From Heterocephalus glaber (Eukaryota > Chordata > Mammalia > Rodentia > Bathyergidae), in the NCBI RefSeq assembly GCF_000247695.1, contig NW_004624734.1:17356371-17420370 (forward strand): 64,000 nt of DNA. The letters run 5' to 3'. Below, one piece after another: positions 10,801 to 22,562 of this stretch. Numbering within the stretch: position 1 is the first letter of the stretch; every line of letters begins with the position of its first letter. A program made the translations under genes and the position numbers. Under the pieces are notes generated by a model. The model searched no databases. It was given only the letters and a program-made list of their open reading frames with translations, and was not told where the DNA came from.

Positions 10801-12170
10801 AGAGAAGAAATTTTATAGATGCTGTTAGTACAAACAGCCAAGAAAAAATGAAATCTAAAGTAGATGAGCAAACCTAACATATCCACTTCTAGTAGTCTTT
10901 ACATTATGTTATATTTTACATCACATAGATATATGTATATTTCCCTTGGTATTGAATGGAGAATTTTAAATTAAAACTCAGTATTGGGAGGAATATGGCT
11001 TAATTTTTAGTCTCAACTCTCTTCCTGGGAAGAATTCCTTCAAATTATAATTTTGCCCCCAATTTCTCACCATTTCTACATAAGGCTGCTATAGAGGGTA
11101 TAAAAGGAAGAATCAATGTCCTAGAAATATTGTCTAGGCTAAACAGCAGCCTAATGTTGAGGTATAGTGGGTTAACAATCTTTCTCAGTAATAACGTTGG
11201 AGATACAGTATGTTATGCTCCAAATTTCCCATTTAATTATTATTTACTGGGCATTCCTTAAAGTATGCAACAAGAACTAATGTGCCCAAAATGTGTAAGG
11301 TATTTGTTATAAAAATCTTGACAGTATTCATGTCTTATTGTGTGAATAGCTTCAGCTCCATATTTGGTTTTGTATACCCAATTAAAATGAACATATAATT
11401 CTACCTAAAATTGTTCAAAATTGTAGACTTCACAAATTCCCTCCTCCTTATAGTAATTTGATAATACTGTGTGCCTTACGTTTTAAGGCAAACACCTCCA
11501 TTGAATACAATTATTGTGAAAAGAGAACTTTCCAGAACCTCAATTAAAATGCTAATATTGGAAGAATAATTTATTTTTCTACCTATAGAGACAGGAACCC
11601 GGGAAGATACTGGTGTTTTATTGATCTCTCCTTGTCTGTTTTATCCTCAACCCCTCAAAAATTAGTATTTTTCTGGTTGCTGTTGTTTAGCTGCATGACT
11701 GCATTTATTTACAAAAGATGTGTAATGCCACTAAAGAAGTAGCTAATGAAATAGTGAATATAATTTGTAAAATGTTTGAAATTAGCATATGATACTGTAG
11801 CATTATTATTATTATTATTATTATAGCTAGGAACAAAAAGTAGACTTTAAAGTAAATATACTAAATAACAAGAATGAATGCTTAGGACCATCTGAAACTA
11901 TTTTTAATCTTTAATTTGAGTAGCAAAAAAAATTCTAATCTGAACAGTATATAAGTGCATGTGAGTATTATTTACACATATAAAGAACACAGTGTAATTT
12001 TTATGTGGTAGTTTACAATCTTAGAATCATTCAGGACATTTTATGACCATCTTATATCTTTCTTTAAGTCATCTCAGTATCAAAGTGTCTCTACAAATGT
12101 GAAATTATTGATAAGAATGAAGAACCCAGGACCTCAGAGCCTACAATTTTAGGCTTCAGAAGTATTTATG
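10801..12170. other. Unique-looking DNA with an (ATT)n tract
   Basis: No gene or interspersed repeat recognised. A short ATT microsatellite lies at 11803-11824. Confidence 0.4.
11803..11824. repeat. (ATT)n microsatellite
   Basis: About seven uninterrupted ATT units. Confidence 0.9.
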
Positions 12171-13023
12171 TAGCACCATTTATTAAAGAGGCTATCTTTC
12201 TTCCAGTGAACATGTTTGGCCCTTTATCAAAATAAAGTGGCTGAGTGTATTTGGGGTTCTTTCTGCATCTTCTAGTCTGCTCCATTGATCTTCAGGTATT
12301 TTTACCAGTGCCATGCTGTTTTTAATCACAGAAGCTTGGTAGTATAATTTCAAGTCAGGATCTGCAATACCTCCTGCCTTGCCTTTGTTGCCCAGAATTA
12401 CTTTTGCTATTCTAGGTCACATCTGATTCAAAAGGAATTTTAGGAATGATTTCTCTACAAGGTATGCTAATAGTATTTTGATCGAGATTGTATTAAAACT
12501 GTATAACAATTTTGAGATTATAGCCATTCTCAATATGTTGGATCTTCCTACCCATGAGCAAGGGATACCTTTCCATTTTCTAATATCCTCTTTGATCTCC
12601 TTTTTCAGAATTCTGTAATTTTCAGTGTAAAGATCTTTTACTTCCTTTATGAGATTGATTCCTAAGCGTTTCTTTTTTGATGCTATTGTGAAAGATGCTA
12701 TTTTACTAATTTTTCTCTCAGTGAGTTTCATATTTGTTTACAGAAATGCTATTGATTTTTGAGTGTTCACCTTGTAACCAGCCATGCTACTGAATTTGGT
12801 CATTAAACATAGAAGTCTTTTGGTGGGAGTTTTGGGGTCTTCTATGTAAAATATCAGGTCATCCACAAATAAAGATAATTTAACTTCTTCATTTCCTTTC
12901 TTTATTCCTTTTATTTCTTTTTTCTTGCCTGATTTCTCTGCTTAATGTTTCCAGAACTATACTGAATAGGAGTGGTGAAAGTGGACATCCTTGACTTGTT
13001 TCTGATTTTAGAGGGAAAGCTTT
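12171..13023 (-). mobile_element. LINE-1 ORF2 reverse-transcriptase segment, inverted part of a twin-primed insertion
   Basis: On the minus strand it begins with the RT region around the ccactttcaccactcctatt word (LINE-1 SPLLF-type motif), passes through the fully recognisable ORF2 stretch at 12417-12731 (motif PCSWVGRSNILRM), and ends at ttaataaatggtgcta. Compared with the LINE-1 at 17.3 kb it covers positions equivalent to about 20500-21348. The next plus-strand segment resumes at the equivalent of about 21358, so the two halves are adjacent in LINE-1 coordinates but opposite in orientation. Confidence 0.88.
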
Positions 13024-13475
13024 CTACATGCTGAAGACCAAAACTAGACCTATGTCTCTTAGCATGCACTAAAGTAAAATGAAAATGGATCAAAGATCTA
13101 AATATTGAAACAGAAACACTAAATCTGCTGGAAGAGAGAATATGTAGAGCACTTGAGGATATAGGAGTAGGCAAAGATTTCACGAACCAAATCCAGACCA
13201 GATGGGAAATACTACAAAAAATCAACAACTAGGATCTCATCTTATTAAAAAGCTTTTGCACAGCAAAAGAAGTCACCAACAGAGTGAAAAGATAGCCAAC
13301 AGAGTGAGAAGAAATGTTAGACAATGGTTTCTCAAAGGACTAATATCTTGAACATATAAAGAATTTTTAAAAAATCAACCCACCCAAATTTAAAGACCCA
13401 ATGTGATGAGTACATACTTCTCAGATGAAGAAATAGAAACAGCAAATACATACATGAAAATTATTTAATATAAAT
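13024..13475 (+). mobile_element. LINE-1 ORF2 C-terminal segment, direct part of the twin-primed insertion
   Basis: Begins at tgctgaagaccaaaactaga, continues through atggatcaaagatctaaata, gctggaagagagaatatg, ccagaccagatgggaaat and the ttaaaaagcttttgcacagc phrase, and stops after a diverged aaatagaaacagcaaatac. It corresponds to about 21358-21805 of the large LINE-1. Sense is plus, opposite to the preceding segment. No open frame survives. Confidence 0.85.
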
Positions 13476-13479
13476 GTTG

Positions 13480-14290
13480 GTGTAGGAAAAGATTGTATGA
13501 ACAAAACCTCAGTTGCCCATGAATAAGCACAATCAACAAGGGGGATCTCTTCTTATTAAAAAGCTTCTGCACAGCAAGAGAAACCACCAACAGTGGTGGT
13601 TTAAAAAAAAATCACACCTTCCCAATTTAAGACCCAATGCAAAAATGGGCATGTGAAATAACCATACATTTTTCAATCAAACCGGTAGAAATACCAAATA
13701 AATATCTGAAAAAATGTTCAACATCACTGATGATTCAAGAGATGAAAATTAAAACAATGCTGAGATTTCATCTCACTCCAGAAAGAATGGCTATTTTCAA
13801 AAAATCAACCAATAGCATAGGCTAGTGCGGCTGTGAGGAAAAAGGAACCCTTCTCCACTGTTGGTGGGAGTGTAGACTGGTGCAACTGCTGTGGAAATTA
13901 GTGTGGAGATTCCTCAAAAAACTAGGATTAGAGGTCCCATTTGACTCAGCTATTCTCCTTCTGGGTATCTTCCCAAAAGTATTAAAAGTGTCATACTGTA
14001 GTGATATATGTGCACCTACGTTTACAACAGCACATTTTGTAATAGCTAAATCTTGAAAACATTCCAAATCCTCATGGATTTTATATATATATTGAGTACT
14101 ACTCAGCCATAAAGGGTAAACTTGAGACATTTCTAGGTAAATTGTTGCACCTTGAATACATACTTTTAAGTGAAATAAATAGGACACACATGTGTAAATA
14201 TCACATTGTCTCTGTGGTGTGAGAAACTGAAAGCATAATTAAGGACCAAACTGAATAATAGATATTGTGAAATAGGAAGAAATTGTTCAA
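13480..14290 (+). mobile_element. Second LINE-1 fragment: ORF2 C-terminus and start of 3' UTR
   Basis: Starts gtaggaaaagattgtatgaa and so goes back over LINE-1 territory already covered at 13160-13300; the ttaaaaagcttctgcacagc phrase occurs twice, near 13228 and 13554. The C-terminal Trp/Cys-rich coding stretch (ccactgttggtgggagtgta) and the ccataaagggtaaacttgag region near 14108 are clear. It is closer to the large LINE-1 than the preceding piece, suggesting a separate, younger insertion. It ends shortly after the gtgtgagaaactgaaag word without a poly(A) tail. A deletion near 13590 removes about 90 bases relative to the large copy. Confidence 0.85.
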
Positions 14291-14705
14291 TATGTGCAGT
14301 GTGAGATACTTTATTAATAATTAAAATGCTTTATGGAAAAAGGTATAGTATTATTAGAAAATAAGCTGAGAGACTAACAAATGAAAATATGTTCTTTTAA
14401 GATCATGATACACAATATGTTTACCACTGTTATTCTCTAATAATTTTTGTTATGAAAATTATTTTTTCATAGAACTAGTTTTATATTTTCTTTATTAATA
14501 TCTACTTGTATTACATTAAAATTAAAAATTAAATTCCACCCAATAATTCCTACAACTAAAAAAACCAAAATAAATGAATAAAATTATTTATCCAGTAATG
14601 ATGATACAATCAAAATTTTGAGAACTACTCTTTCACAAATTTGTCAGAGATAATACAATAACTACAATAATGATATTAACTTTAATATCACTCATTTCAA
14701 ATGTT
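14291..14705. other. AT-rich unique DNA, no gene recognised
   Basis: Very AT-rich, no motif or repeat recognised. Confidence 0.4.
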
Positions 14706-14932
14706 CTTATTTACAAACAATGTCTATATTTAAAAACATTGCATATATTTACTCTTGCTAATCACATTGACCCCATGTGGTAGACACTACTTCATGCTCT
14801 GTTTTACTATTGATGAAAGTGTACCTTAAAAGGGTTAAGTATTTTGACAAAATAACCTAACATGTAATTGACAGAGGCTGGACCAGCAGCTGGACCACAA
14901 GAATCTGCTTTCTGAGCTTACTAAACCAGCCC
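14706..14932 (-). mobile_element. MIR SINE
   Basis: Minus-strand MIR order on the plus strand: cttgctaatcacattgac, ccatgtggtagacactactt, ctgttttactattgatgaa, ttaagtattttgacaaaata, and cagaggctggacc. Matches the reverse complement of the MIR core, where a word like ttttacagatgaggaaactg precedes the taagtaacttgcc region. Diverged, as is normal for MIR. Confidence 0.6.
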
Positions 14933-15710
14933 TTTCAGAATTCCTTTGTACCTCCTTGATGGCATTACTCTCAGATGACTCCTAGAGTCAAGAGGGAATC
15001 AGATAGACCATGACCCAAATGCAAATTTGATTTAGGGATGTGATGATCAGGGAGGAGAGGAAATATTAATCTCTGTAGAGAAGTCTTCCCAAAGCAATGT
15101 CTCAAAATGAAAGAGTGCCTGGGAATAGCAGATAAGATGTTGGTAATATACCAGAGCACCGATCGTGACTGCAAAGTCACAGAAATTGAAAGCATGGCAA
15201 GTTTAGGGAAAGGCAGCCCAATGTGGCACAAATATTTATATATAGAAAGAGGACAAAGTGGGTGGCAAAACTAAAAAGTTAGATTCGGGCAAATCATTCA
15301 TGAAAAGGCTTTACTGGCTGTATCTAGTCCTGAAGCCAGAGTTGCATAGGTTCTCTTCTATGACAACAGTGGTCTCTTGAGTTGTTCAGGGGAAAATCAA
15401 CACATGTATTCAGAATGGGAGTGGTTTTAGTATGATGATAAAGTGTAAAATATGATAGATTTGCTGCAAGTTTATACTTGTGTGATATATAAAAGACACA
15501 GAGAAATCATAACCCACCTCAAATATGATTGAATTTGAGGAAATACAGTCAAATATGATTTGCTCTAACAATGGAAGGTTTTTTCTTTTTCTTAAAATGA
15601 ATCCACTTAAGAATGAAGTATAGAAAGACCTTGAAAGTGGCAATTTTTCTTATGAAATTCAAGGTTCATCAAGATTCTTTTCTCACCATGTCTAAAAGAA
15701 TTAATATTTG
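14933..15710. other. Unique-looking DNA, no gene recognised
   Basis: No repeat or exon recognised; short minus-strand open frames at 14971-15231 and 15410-15643 have no family signature. Confidence 0.4.
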
Positions 15711-15862
15711 AGCTGGGCATGGTGGCACTTGCCTATAATCCCAGCACTGGGGAGACTGAAGAGGACAGTGAGTTCAAGCATAGCCTGGGCTATGTAAGAG
15801 TTCAAGGCCAGTGTGGGCTGGAGAGTAGGAACCTGTCTCAAAAATAAAACAGAAGAAAAAAA
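15711..15862 (+). mobile_element. B1 SINE (7SL-derived)
   Basis: Begins agctgggcatggtggcactt, with the A box region, then cctataatcccagcactggg, and ends cctgtctcaaaaataaaac. Between them agttcaagcatagcctgggc and agttcaaggccagtgtgggc form two similar copies, the internal duplication seen in mature rodent B1 elements. No ID half follows, so this is a simple B1, not B1-dID. Confidence 0.88.
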
Positions 15863-16866
15863 CTATTGATAATTTTATAAAGTTATCACTACTGTAGTCA
15901 AAGAAATAAGAAGTAAGTTACAATCTCAAGACAAACAAACATTGAATAGCCATGGCTACATAGCATTAGCCCTGATATTGACTTAGGGCCACTTTGCTTG
16001 GTAGACAAGATGGCTCTGCTTCTAGTAAGAGGTCTGCCACATCAACTGCTTGCTGAACAGATATTTTGTAGTAATCACTAAAACAGGTTTTACTTCAAAT
16101 GATACAGTAAAGCACACAGGGCCAGAGGGCAAACTTCTTAAGAAACTGGAAAGGGTTCAGGAAAGAGGAAATACACTGAGTACTTCAAACACACTGAAGA
16201 ATGAAGAAAAATCTATATAGGTCTGCCAGGGAAGGAAACTTTAGCAGTTACCAAGGGGATGCTTATAGATGAATTGGTAGAAAATAAGAGTAGTAAAAAA
16301 GTAAATAGGCTATGTTTAAAAGAGTAGAAGGGAAAGCAAGGAAAGTTAAAAATAGAGGAGAAAATATTCTAACTATCGTATATCTGATAATGTTAATGTG
16401 AAAATGCAAATCAACAGGGATGTTCTTGACTTTCAAAAGCAGACACATAATAAATTGTTAGCCAAGGTTCAGTGTCATGTTGATTTGAGTCCAAAAGCTG
16501 TTTTCTTTCAATTATAACAAAGTAACCAATGTCATGAACTTTCTTATAATTATGATTATATTAATCTGTTACATAGAAGGCCACATTGTTTCCTCAAGAA
16601 AAGGCTCCACTAATACATTTACATTTTGCAAGGTTGAAGATTTCATTATTTGCATATAGGGAAAAATGAAATGAGATTCAGGATCCGTTAGTAATTTCAA
16701 AAATAGGCTACAATGTTCTTTCTTTATGGGCAGATATAAAAATTTTCATATACCTGAACTGAGGACAGGTTTTGTTAACTTTGTTTGTTTGTTTCATTTT
16801 ACTTTGATGAAGACTCAATTTATTTTCATAAGGAATGTCAATAACACTGTGTTTGTTTAAATAGGT
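15863..16866. other. Unique-looking DNA, no gene recognised
   Basis: One kilobase of AT-rich sequence with no recognisable repeat or exon. Confidence 0.4.
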
Positions 16867-17035
16867 TTATAGCTGGATCTGAATGTTCACCAAAGGCTTG
16901 TGTGTTAAAGCTTTCATCTACAGCTAGTGGCATTATTTGGAAACAGTGGCAATTCTAGTTGGAGGCCTAGCTGGATGGAGTATGTCATTGAGACCATCCC
17001 TTTGCTGGGTGTCTTTTGTCATCAGAACCCTAGCA

Positions 17036-17087
<52 letters not shown>

Positions 17088-17279
17088 GCTTTCCAGCTAC
17101 CATGAGGTAAGCAAGCTATGTTCCACCAAACACTCCCTGCCATGAGATTCTACCTTAACCCCATCTGGAAAAAATAGAGCAAAAACTATGGACTGAAACT
17201 TCTGAAACCATTAGTGAACATGTGTTTACTCTATTATTCTCTGGTATTTTGTCACAGTGATGGAAGGTGAACTGACACA
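16867..17279 (+). mobile_element. MaLR-type LTR carrying a (TC)n tract
   Basis: Follows the MaLR LTR consensus: tagctggatctgaatgttca, ccaaaggcttgtgtgttaaa, gttggaggcctagctggatg, gtcattgagaccatcccttt, then a long TC run, ttccagctaccatgaggtaa, ccactccctgccatgaga-type words, tatggactgaaacttctgaa, and the end tattttgtcacagtgatgga to gaactgacaca. About 413 bp, close to full length. No internal retroviral region is present. The large LINE-1 starts within a couple of bases of its 3' end. Confidence 0.8.
17040..17083. repeat. (TC)n microsatellite inside the LTR
   Basis: About 21 uninterrupted TC units followed by tttctgctttcc. It expands the short CTCTCT segment found at this place in MaLR LTRs. Confidence 0.95.
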
Positions 17280-17547
17280 GTAGGGAGCTGTAACACTGGG
17301 ATAAATGTTAAGATCTTTTAAATTCCCAGCTCCCAGCACAGAGGAGGCTTCCAGGTCTACGTGCCACAGAGCCCAGTGCAGACTAGGAGGCTTCTGGGCC
17401 AACCTACCATCACTCTGAGCACAGAGGAGGTGAGGTGCATGGGTGCCAGCAGCAAAGCCCGCCCCCCCCGTCAAAATGAGAAGACACATAAACAATTGTC
17501 AAAACTAGACTTCCAGATCACCTACAGCAACACCAAAGGGAAATGAG

Positions 17548-18530
17548 ATGGAACACTCCGATTCTCAACAATCTGGATTCCCTGAACTAGCAACAAATGA
17601 GGATATGGAAAAAATGGAATCAAATAATTTCTCACATAACAGCAGAGATTTTGCCCATAGTGCAAGACATGATTATTAAATCCAGAGAGTACACAGATAA
17701 AAAAAGAGAGGAGCTGAGGAACATGATGGAATCCCAACATAGGAAACAAATGGGTTCCATAAAAGAGATGCAAACAGATTTCCAGGAGATTAAAAACTCC
17801 ATTGAAAGCTTACGCAGCAGAATGAGCCAATGTGAGAACAGAATTTCAGCTATAGAAGATAAGGTTGCAATTAGTGACCAGGAAAAGAAAAATTGCTTTA
17901 AAATTGTAAGGGACCACAAGATATCAATTCAGCACTTGCTAGGTAAAGCAAAGAAGAATAACATAAGACTGATTGGAGTCAATGAAGAAACAGGAGAGAG
18001 TGCTGATGACATAAAAATACTGTTCACAGAAGTGATTGCAGAAAACTTCCCAAGTAGGGGGAAAGAACTTCACATACAGATAAATGAGGAATATAGGACT
18101 GCACCTAGCCCTGATCCAAAACAATGTACACATAGGCATATAATTGTTAAATTCCAGAATCCCAATAGAAGAACAAATTTCTATAAGCAGTTAGGGAAAA
18201 GAAACAAATCACATACAAAGGAAAGCCCATCAGAATAACAGCAGACTTCTCAATGCAAACCCTCAAGGAAAGAAGAGCTTGAAGTGATGTATTGCAAGCC
18301 CTAAAGGAAAACAGCCTCCAGCCCAAATTGAGGTATCCTGCAAAATTATCTTTCAAAATTGATGGAGAAATAAGATACTTTCATGATAAAGAGCACCTTA
18401 GGAACTGCATGAATACCAAACCAGCACTCCAAAAAATTTTAGAAAAAATCCCAGGAAAAGACAATGAGTATAACAACCCCAGAAAGCCCAGCAGAATGAA
18501 TCCACCGGGCACGACAAGAAATTAAAAGCA
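17548..18530 (+). pseudogene. LINE-1 ORF1 (RNA-binding chaperone protein), degenerate
   Basis: ORF1p is the trimeric coiled-coil RNA-binding protein of LINE-1. ATG 17548 opens a frame of 43 codons that ends at a stop at 17677; the sense frame then lies with the open stretch 17597-18238 (213 codons), so a frameshift occurred near 17620-17670. In that stretch residues about 30-95 are charged and coiled-coil-like, and residues 122-134 (NNIRLIGVNEETG) mark the start of the RRM domain. A second frameshift near 18200-18215 moves the C-terminal domain to the frame of 18292-18525 (motif YPAKLSFKIDGEI), with a stop at gcttgaagt near 18280 where Trp is expected. Three breaks mean no functional protein. 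Confidence 0.92.
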
Positions 18531-18567
18531 AAAGGAGAGAATCCAACAAAAAGAAAAAATCATAACA

Positions 18568-21500
18568 ATGATAAGTCAATACTTATCAGTTATAGCTATC
18601 AATATTAATAATCTCAACTCAGCAATCAAAAGAAATAGACTGGCAGAATGGGTCAAGAAGCAAGATCCAAAAATACATTGCATACAAGAAACATGCTTAA
18701 TTCAATCAGAAACTCATAGACTGAAAGTTAAAGGGTAGAAAACAATACTCCATGTGACAGGAACCCCCCAAAATGCAGAAGTAGCTATGCTCTTTGCAGA
18801 TCAAGTGGATTTCAAACCAACACTAATTAAGAGAACCAAAGAAGGACACTACATCCTTGTACAGGGAAGAATCCAAGAGGAAGAAATGACAATCATAAAT
18901 ATCTATACACCAAACACTAATGCACCCAATTATATAAAACAAATACTAATGGACACAAAAAATCATATATGAATGAATACATTAATAGCAGGGGACCTCA
19001 ATACCCCACTGTCATGAATAGATAGATCAACTAGACAAAAAATAAGCAATGAAATACTAGAACTCAATCAAATTCTTGAACAAATGAACTTAACAGATGT
19101 TTACAGAGTACACCACCCCACCAAATCAGAATACACATTCTTTTCAGCTGCACACAGGTTGCCTTCCAAAATAGACCACATACTCGCTCATAGAACATGT
19201 TTAAGTAAGTGCAAAGGAATTGACATTATTCCCTATATATTATCAGACCATACTGCGAAGAAATTGGAGATCAATAGCAAATGAAACCACAAGAATTTCT
19301 TAAACACATGGAAATTGAACAACACACTACTGAATAACCAATGAGTCACAGAGGAAATTAAAGAAGAAATCAGATAGTTCCTCCAAGTAAATGACAATGA
19401 CAATACAACATATCAGAATCTATGGGACACAGTGAAAGCAGTCTTACAAGGGAAATTCACAGCAGTGAATACCCATATTAGGAAAACAGAGTGACCCCAA
19501 TTAAACAATCTGATTCTGAATTTCAAGCTGCCAGAAAAGGAAGGGCAGGACAAACCCAAAGCTCATTCAAGGGAGGAATTTATAATGATCAGAGCAGAAA
19601 TCAGTGCAATGGAGACTAAGAGAATGATCAAAAAAATCAATGAAGAGTTGGTTCTTTAAAACAATGAACAAAATTGACAAACCCTTAGCCAACCTTATCA
19701 GATAAAGGAACGAAATGGCCCAATTCCTTGCAATTAGGAATGAACAGGATGAAATTACAATGGACCCAGGAGAAATCCAGAGGATAATCAATACCTACTT
19801 CCAGAACCTATATGCCAATAAGATGGAAAGCACAGAAGAAATGAGAAGATTTCTAGATAAGTATGAATTACCAAAGTTGAAGAAGACCTAAAAATTCTAA
19901 ACAATCCTGTATCAATCAATGAAATTGAAAATGTTATTAAAAACTTACCAACTAAGAAAATCCCTGGTCCTGATGGCTTCACTGGTGAAATCGACAAGGC
20001 ATTTAGAAAGGACTTACTGCCACTACTGTTTAAACTCTTCAATGAAATTGAAAGGGAAGCAATACTCCCGAATTCATTCCTGGAAGCAAGCATCACCTTG
20101 ATCCCTAAAGCAGAGAAAGACCCAACCGAAAAAGAGAACTATAGGCCAATCTCGCTAATGAACATAGATGTAAAAACCCTTAATAAGATACTGGCAAATA
20201 GAATGCAGAAGATCATCAAGAAGATCATACGCCCTGACCAAGTGGGATTTATCTCAGGGATGCAGGGTTGGTTCAACATATGCAAATCAATCAACGCAAT
20301 ACACATCAATAGAGCCAAGGACAAAAACCATATGATCATCTCAATAGATGCAGAGAAAGCATTTGACAAAATCCAACATGCTTTTATGATAAAAAAAATA
20401 CAAAAAATTGGAATAGATGGTCTCTACCTCAAACTGATAGAAGTCATCTATGAAACACCAACAGCCAATATCATACTAAATGGTCAAAAACTGAAAACCT
20501 TCACACTAAAATAAGGAACAAGACAAAGATATCCACTGTCATCACTCCTGTTCAATATAGTTTTGGAAACATTAGCCATGGCAATTAGAGAAGAGAAAGA
20601 AATAAAAGGAATAAAAATAGGAAATGAAGAAGTCAAGTTGTCGTTATTTGCAGATGACATGATACTCTATATAGAAGACCCCAAGAACTCCACCAAAAGT
20701 CTTCTAGACTTTATAATCATATTCAGTAAAGTAGTTGGATACAAGGACAATGCACAAAAATCAATAGCTTTCCTCTACATGGACAACAGACTGAGAGAGA
20801 AATGGGGCAAACAATTCCTTTCACAATAGCATCCAAAAAACTGAAATACCTAGAAATTAACCTAACAAAAGAAATCAAAGACCTCTTCTCTGAAAACTGT
20901 AGCACTCTGAAAAGTGAAATTGAAGATGTTATTGGAAAACGGAAAGACATCCCTTGCTCCTGGGTAGGAAGACTCAACATAGTGAAAATGGTCATACTTC
21001 CAAAACCGGTATATAGATTCAATGCAATCCCAATTGAAACCCCTCAGCATACTTCACAGGCCTGGAGGAAACAATCCAAAGATTCATTTGGAACAAGAAG
21101 AGACCCAGAATAACAAAAGCAATGCTAGGTAACAGAGACATAGACAACCCCCACTTTGAAACTATACTACAAAGCTGCTGTGATAAATACAGCATGGTAC
21201 TGGCAAAGAAACAGACCTGAGGACCAGTGGAACAGATTAGAAGATGCAGAAACAACTCCCGACACACTCAGTCACCTCATCTTCTACAAAGAAGCCAAAC
21301 ACCCTCACTGGAGGAAAGATAGCCTCTTTAATAAACGGTGCTAGAAAAATTGGGTTTCAACTTGCCAAAGACTAAAACTAGGCCTACTTCTCTCACCATG
21401 CACTAAACTAAAGTCTAAATGGATTAAAGTTCTAAATATTAAAACAAAAACACTAAACCAGCTGGAAGAGAGTTTAGGAAGAAAGCTTGAAGACATTGGT

Positions 21501-22325
21501 AAAGGAAAAGATTTTATGAACAAAACCTCAGTTGCCCCTGAACTAGCACAAACAATCAACAAGTGGGATCTCTTCTTACTAAAAAGCTTCTGTACAGCAA
21601 GAGAAACCACCAGCGGTGAGAAGAGATAACCTACAATGTGGGCAAAAGTTTTCACCAGCTGTCTCTCAGGCAGGTCTACTATCTTGAATCTATAAAGAAC
21701 TTAAAAAAATCAGACCTCCCAAATTTAAAGTCCCAATCCACAAATGGGCATCTGAAATGAACAGACATTTCTCAAAGAAGTAGAAATACCAAATAAACAT
21801 ATGAAAAAATGTTCCACATCACTGGTCATTGGAGAGATATGAAAACAATGCTGAGATTCCACCTCACTCCAGAAAGAATGTCTGCTGTCATGAAATCAAC
21901 CAATAACAAACGCTGGCAGGGCTATGGGGAAAGAGGAACCCTGCTCCACTGCTGGTGGAAGTGTAGATTGGTGCAACCACTGTGGAAATCAGTATGGAGA
22001 TACCTCAAAGAACTAGGACTGGAAGTCCCATTTGACCTACCAATTCCCTTGCTGGGTGTCTTCCCCAAGAATTAGAAGAATCATTCCACAGTGAAATATG
22101 TGCACCCATGTTCAGAGCAGCCCAATTTGTAATAGCTAAAACTTGGAAGCAGACCAAATGTCCATCAACTGGAGACTGGAAAAAGAAAATGTTGTTTTTT
22201 TTAATAAAATGAAGTACTGCTCAGCCATAAAAAATGAGAAATTAGAGACATTTATAGCTAAATGGATGTACATTGAGGCAATACTCTTAAGTGAAATAAA
22301 TCAGACACACATGTGTAAATACTGA
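18568..22325 (+). pseudogene. LINE-1 ORF2 (endonuclease and reverse transcriptase), degenerate
   Basis: ORF2p nicks DNA and reverse transcribes LINE-1 RNA. ATG 18568 starts the endonuclease domain: QETCL (near 18690), GDLNTPLS (near 18995), SKIDHIL and SDHT (near 19170-19250) retain the usual catalytic Glu, Asp, Asn and His. In-frame stops occur at 18736, near 18970, 19015 and 19282. The RT domain is open from about 19890 to 20511 and, after a stop at 20512, from 20515 to 20826; it contains the finger motif IPGPDGF and the catalytic FADD at 20647-20658. A frameshift near 20800 moves the sense frame to 20802-21113 (PCSWVGRLNIVKM). The C-terminal Trp/Cys region lies at 21945-22075 and the last coding word, YCSAIKNEK, near 22220. 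Domains and order are complete; the frame is not. Confidence 0.93.
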
Positions 22326-22384
22326 ATAGTTCCTCTAGTGTGAGAAACTGAAAGTGTAAATAAGGACTAAAAGGTTTAATAGGT

Positions 22385-22562
22385 AATGTGATATATGAAA
22401 AAAAGGGACAAAGGGGAAGGGGAAGTGGGTGTGGTAGGGGAAAGGAAAGAAGGGAATTAAATTAATATGAGAAAATGAAAAAGTGGAAACAAAGTCTTTA
22501 TAAATAGGGAGGGATGGAGGGGTTGAAGTGAGGGCAGGGGAAGTGGGAAAAATAAGAACCAA
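22385..22562 (+). repeat. G-rich polypurine tract of the LINE-1 3' UTR
   Basis: Runs such as ggggaaggggaagtgggtgt and gggagggatggaggggttg give repeated GGG or GGGG blocks. A G-rich tract of this kind is a known constant feature of mammalian LINE-1 3' UTRs and can in principle fold into a G-quadruplex on the RNA and plus DNA strand. Confidence 0.8.
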
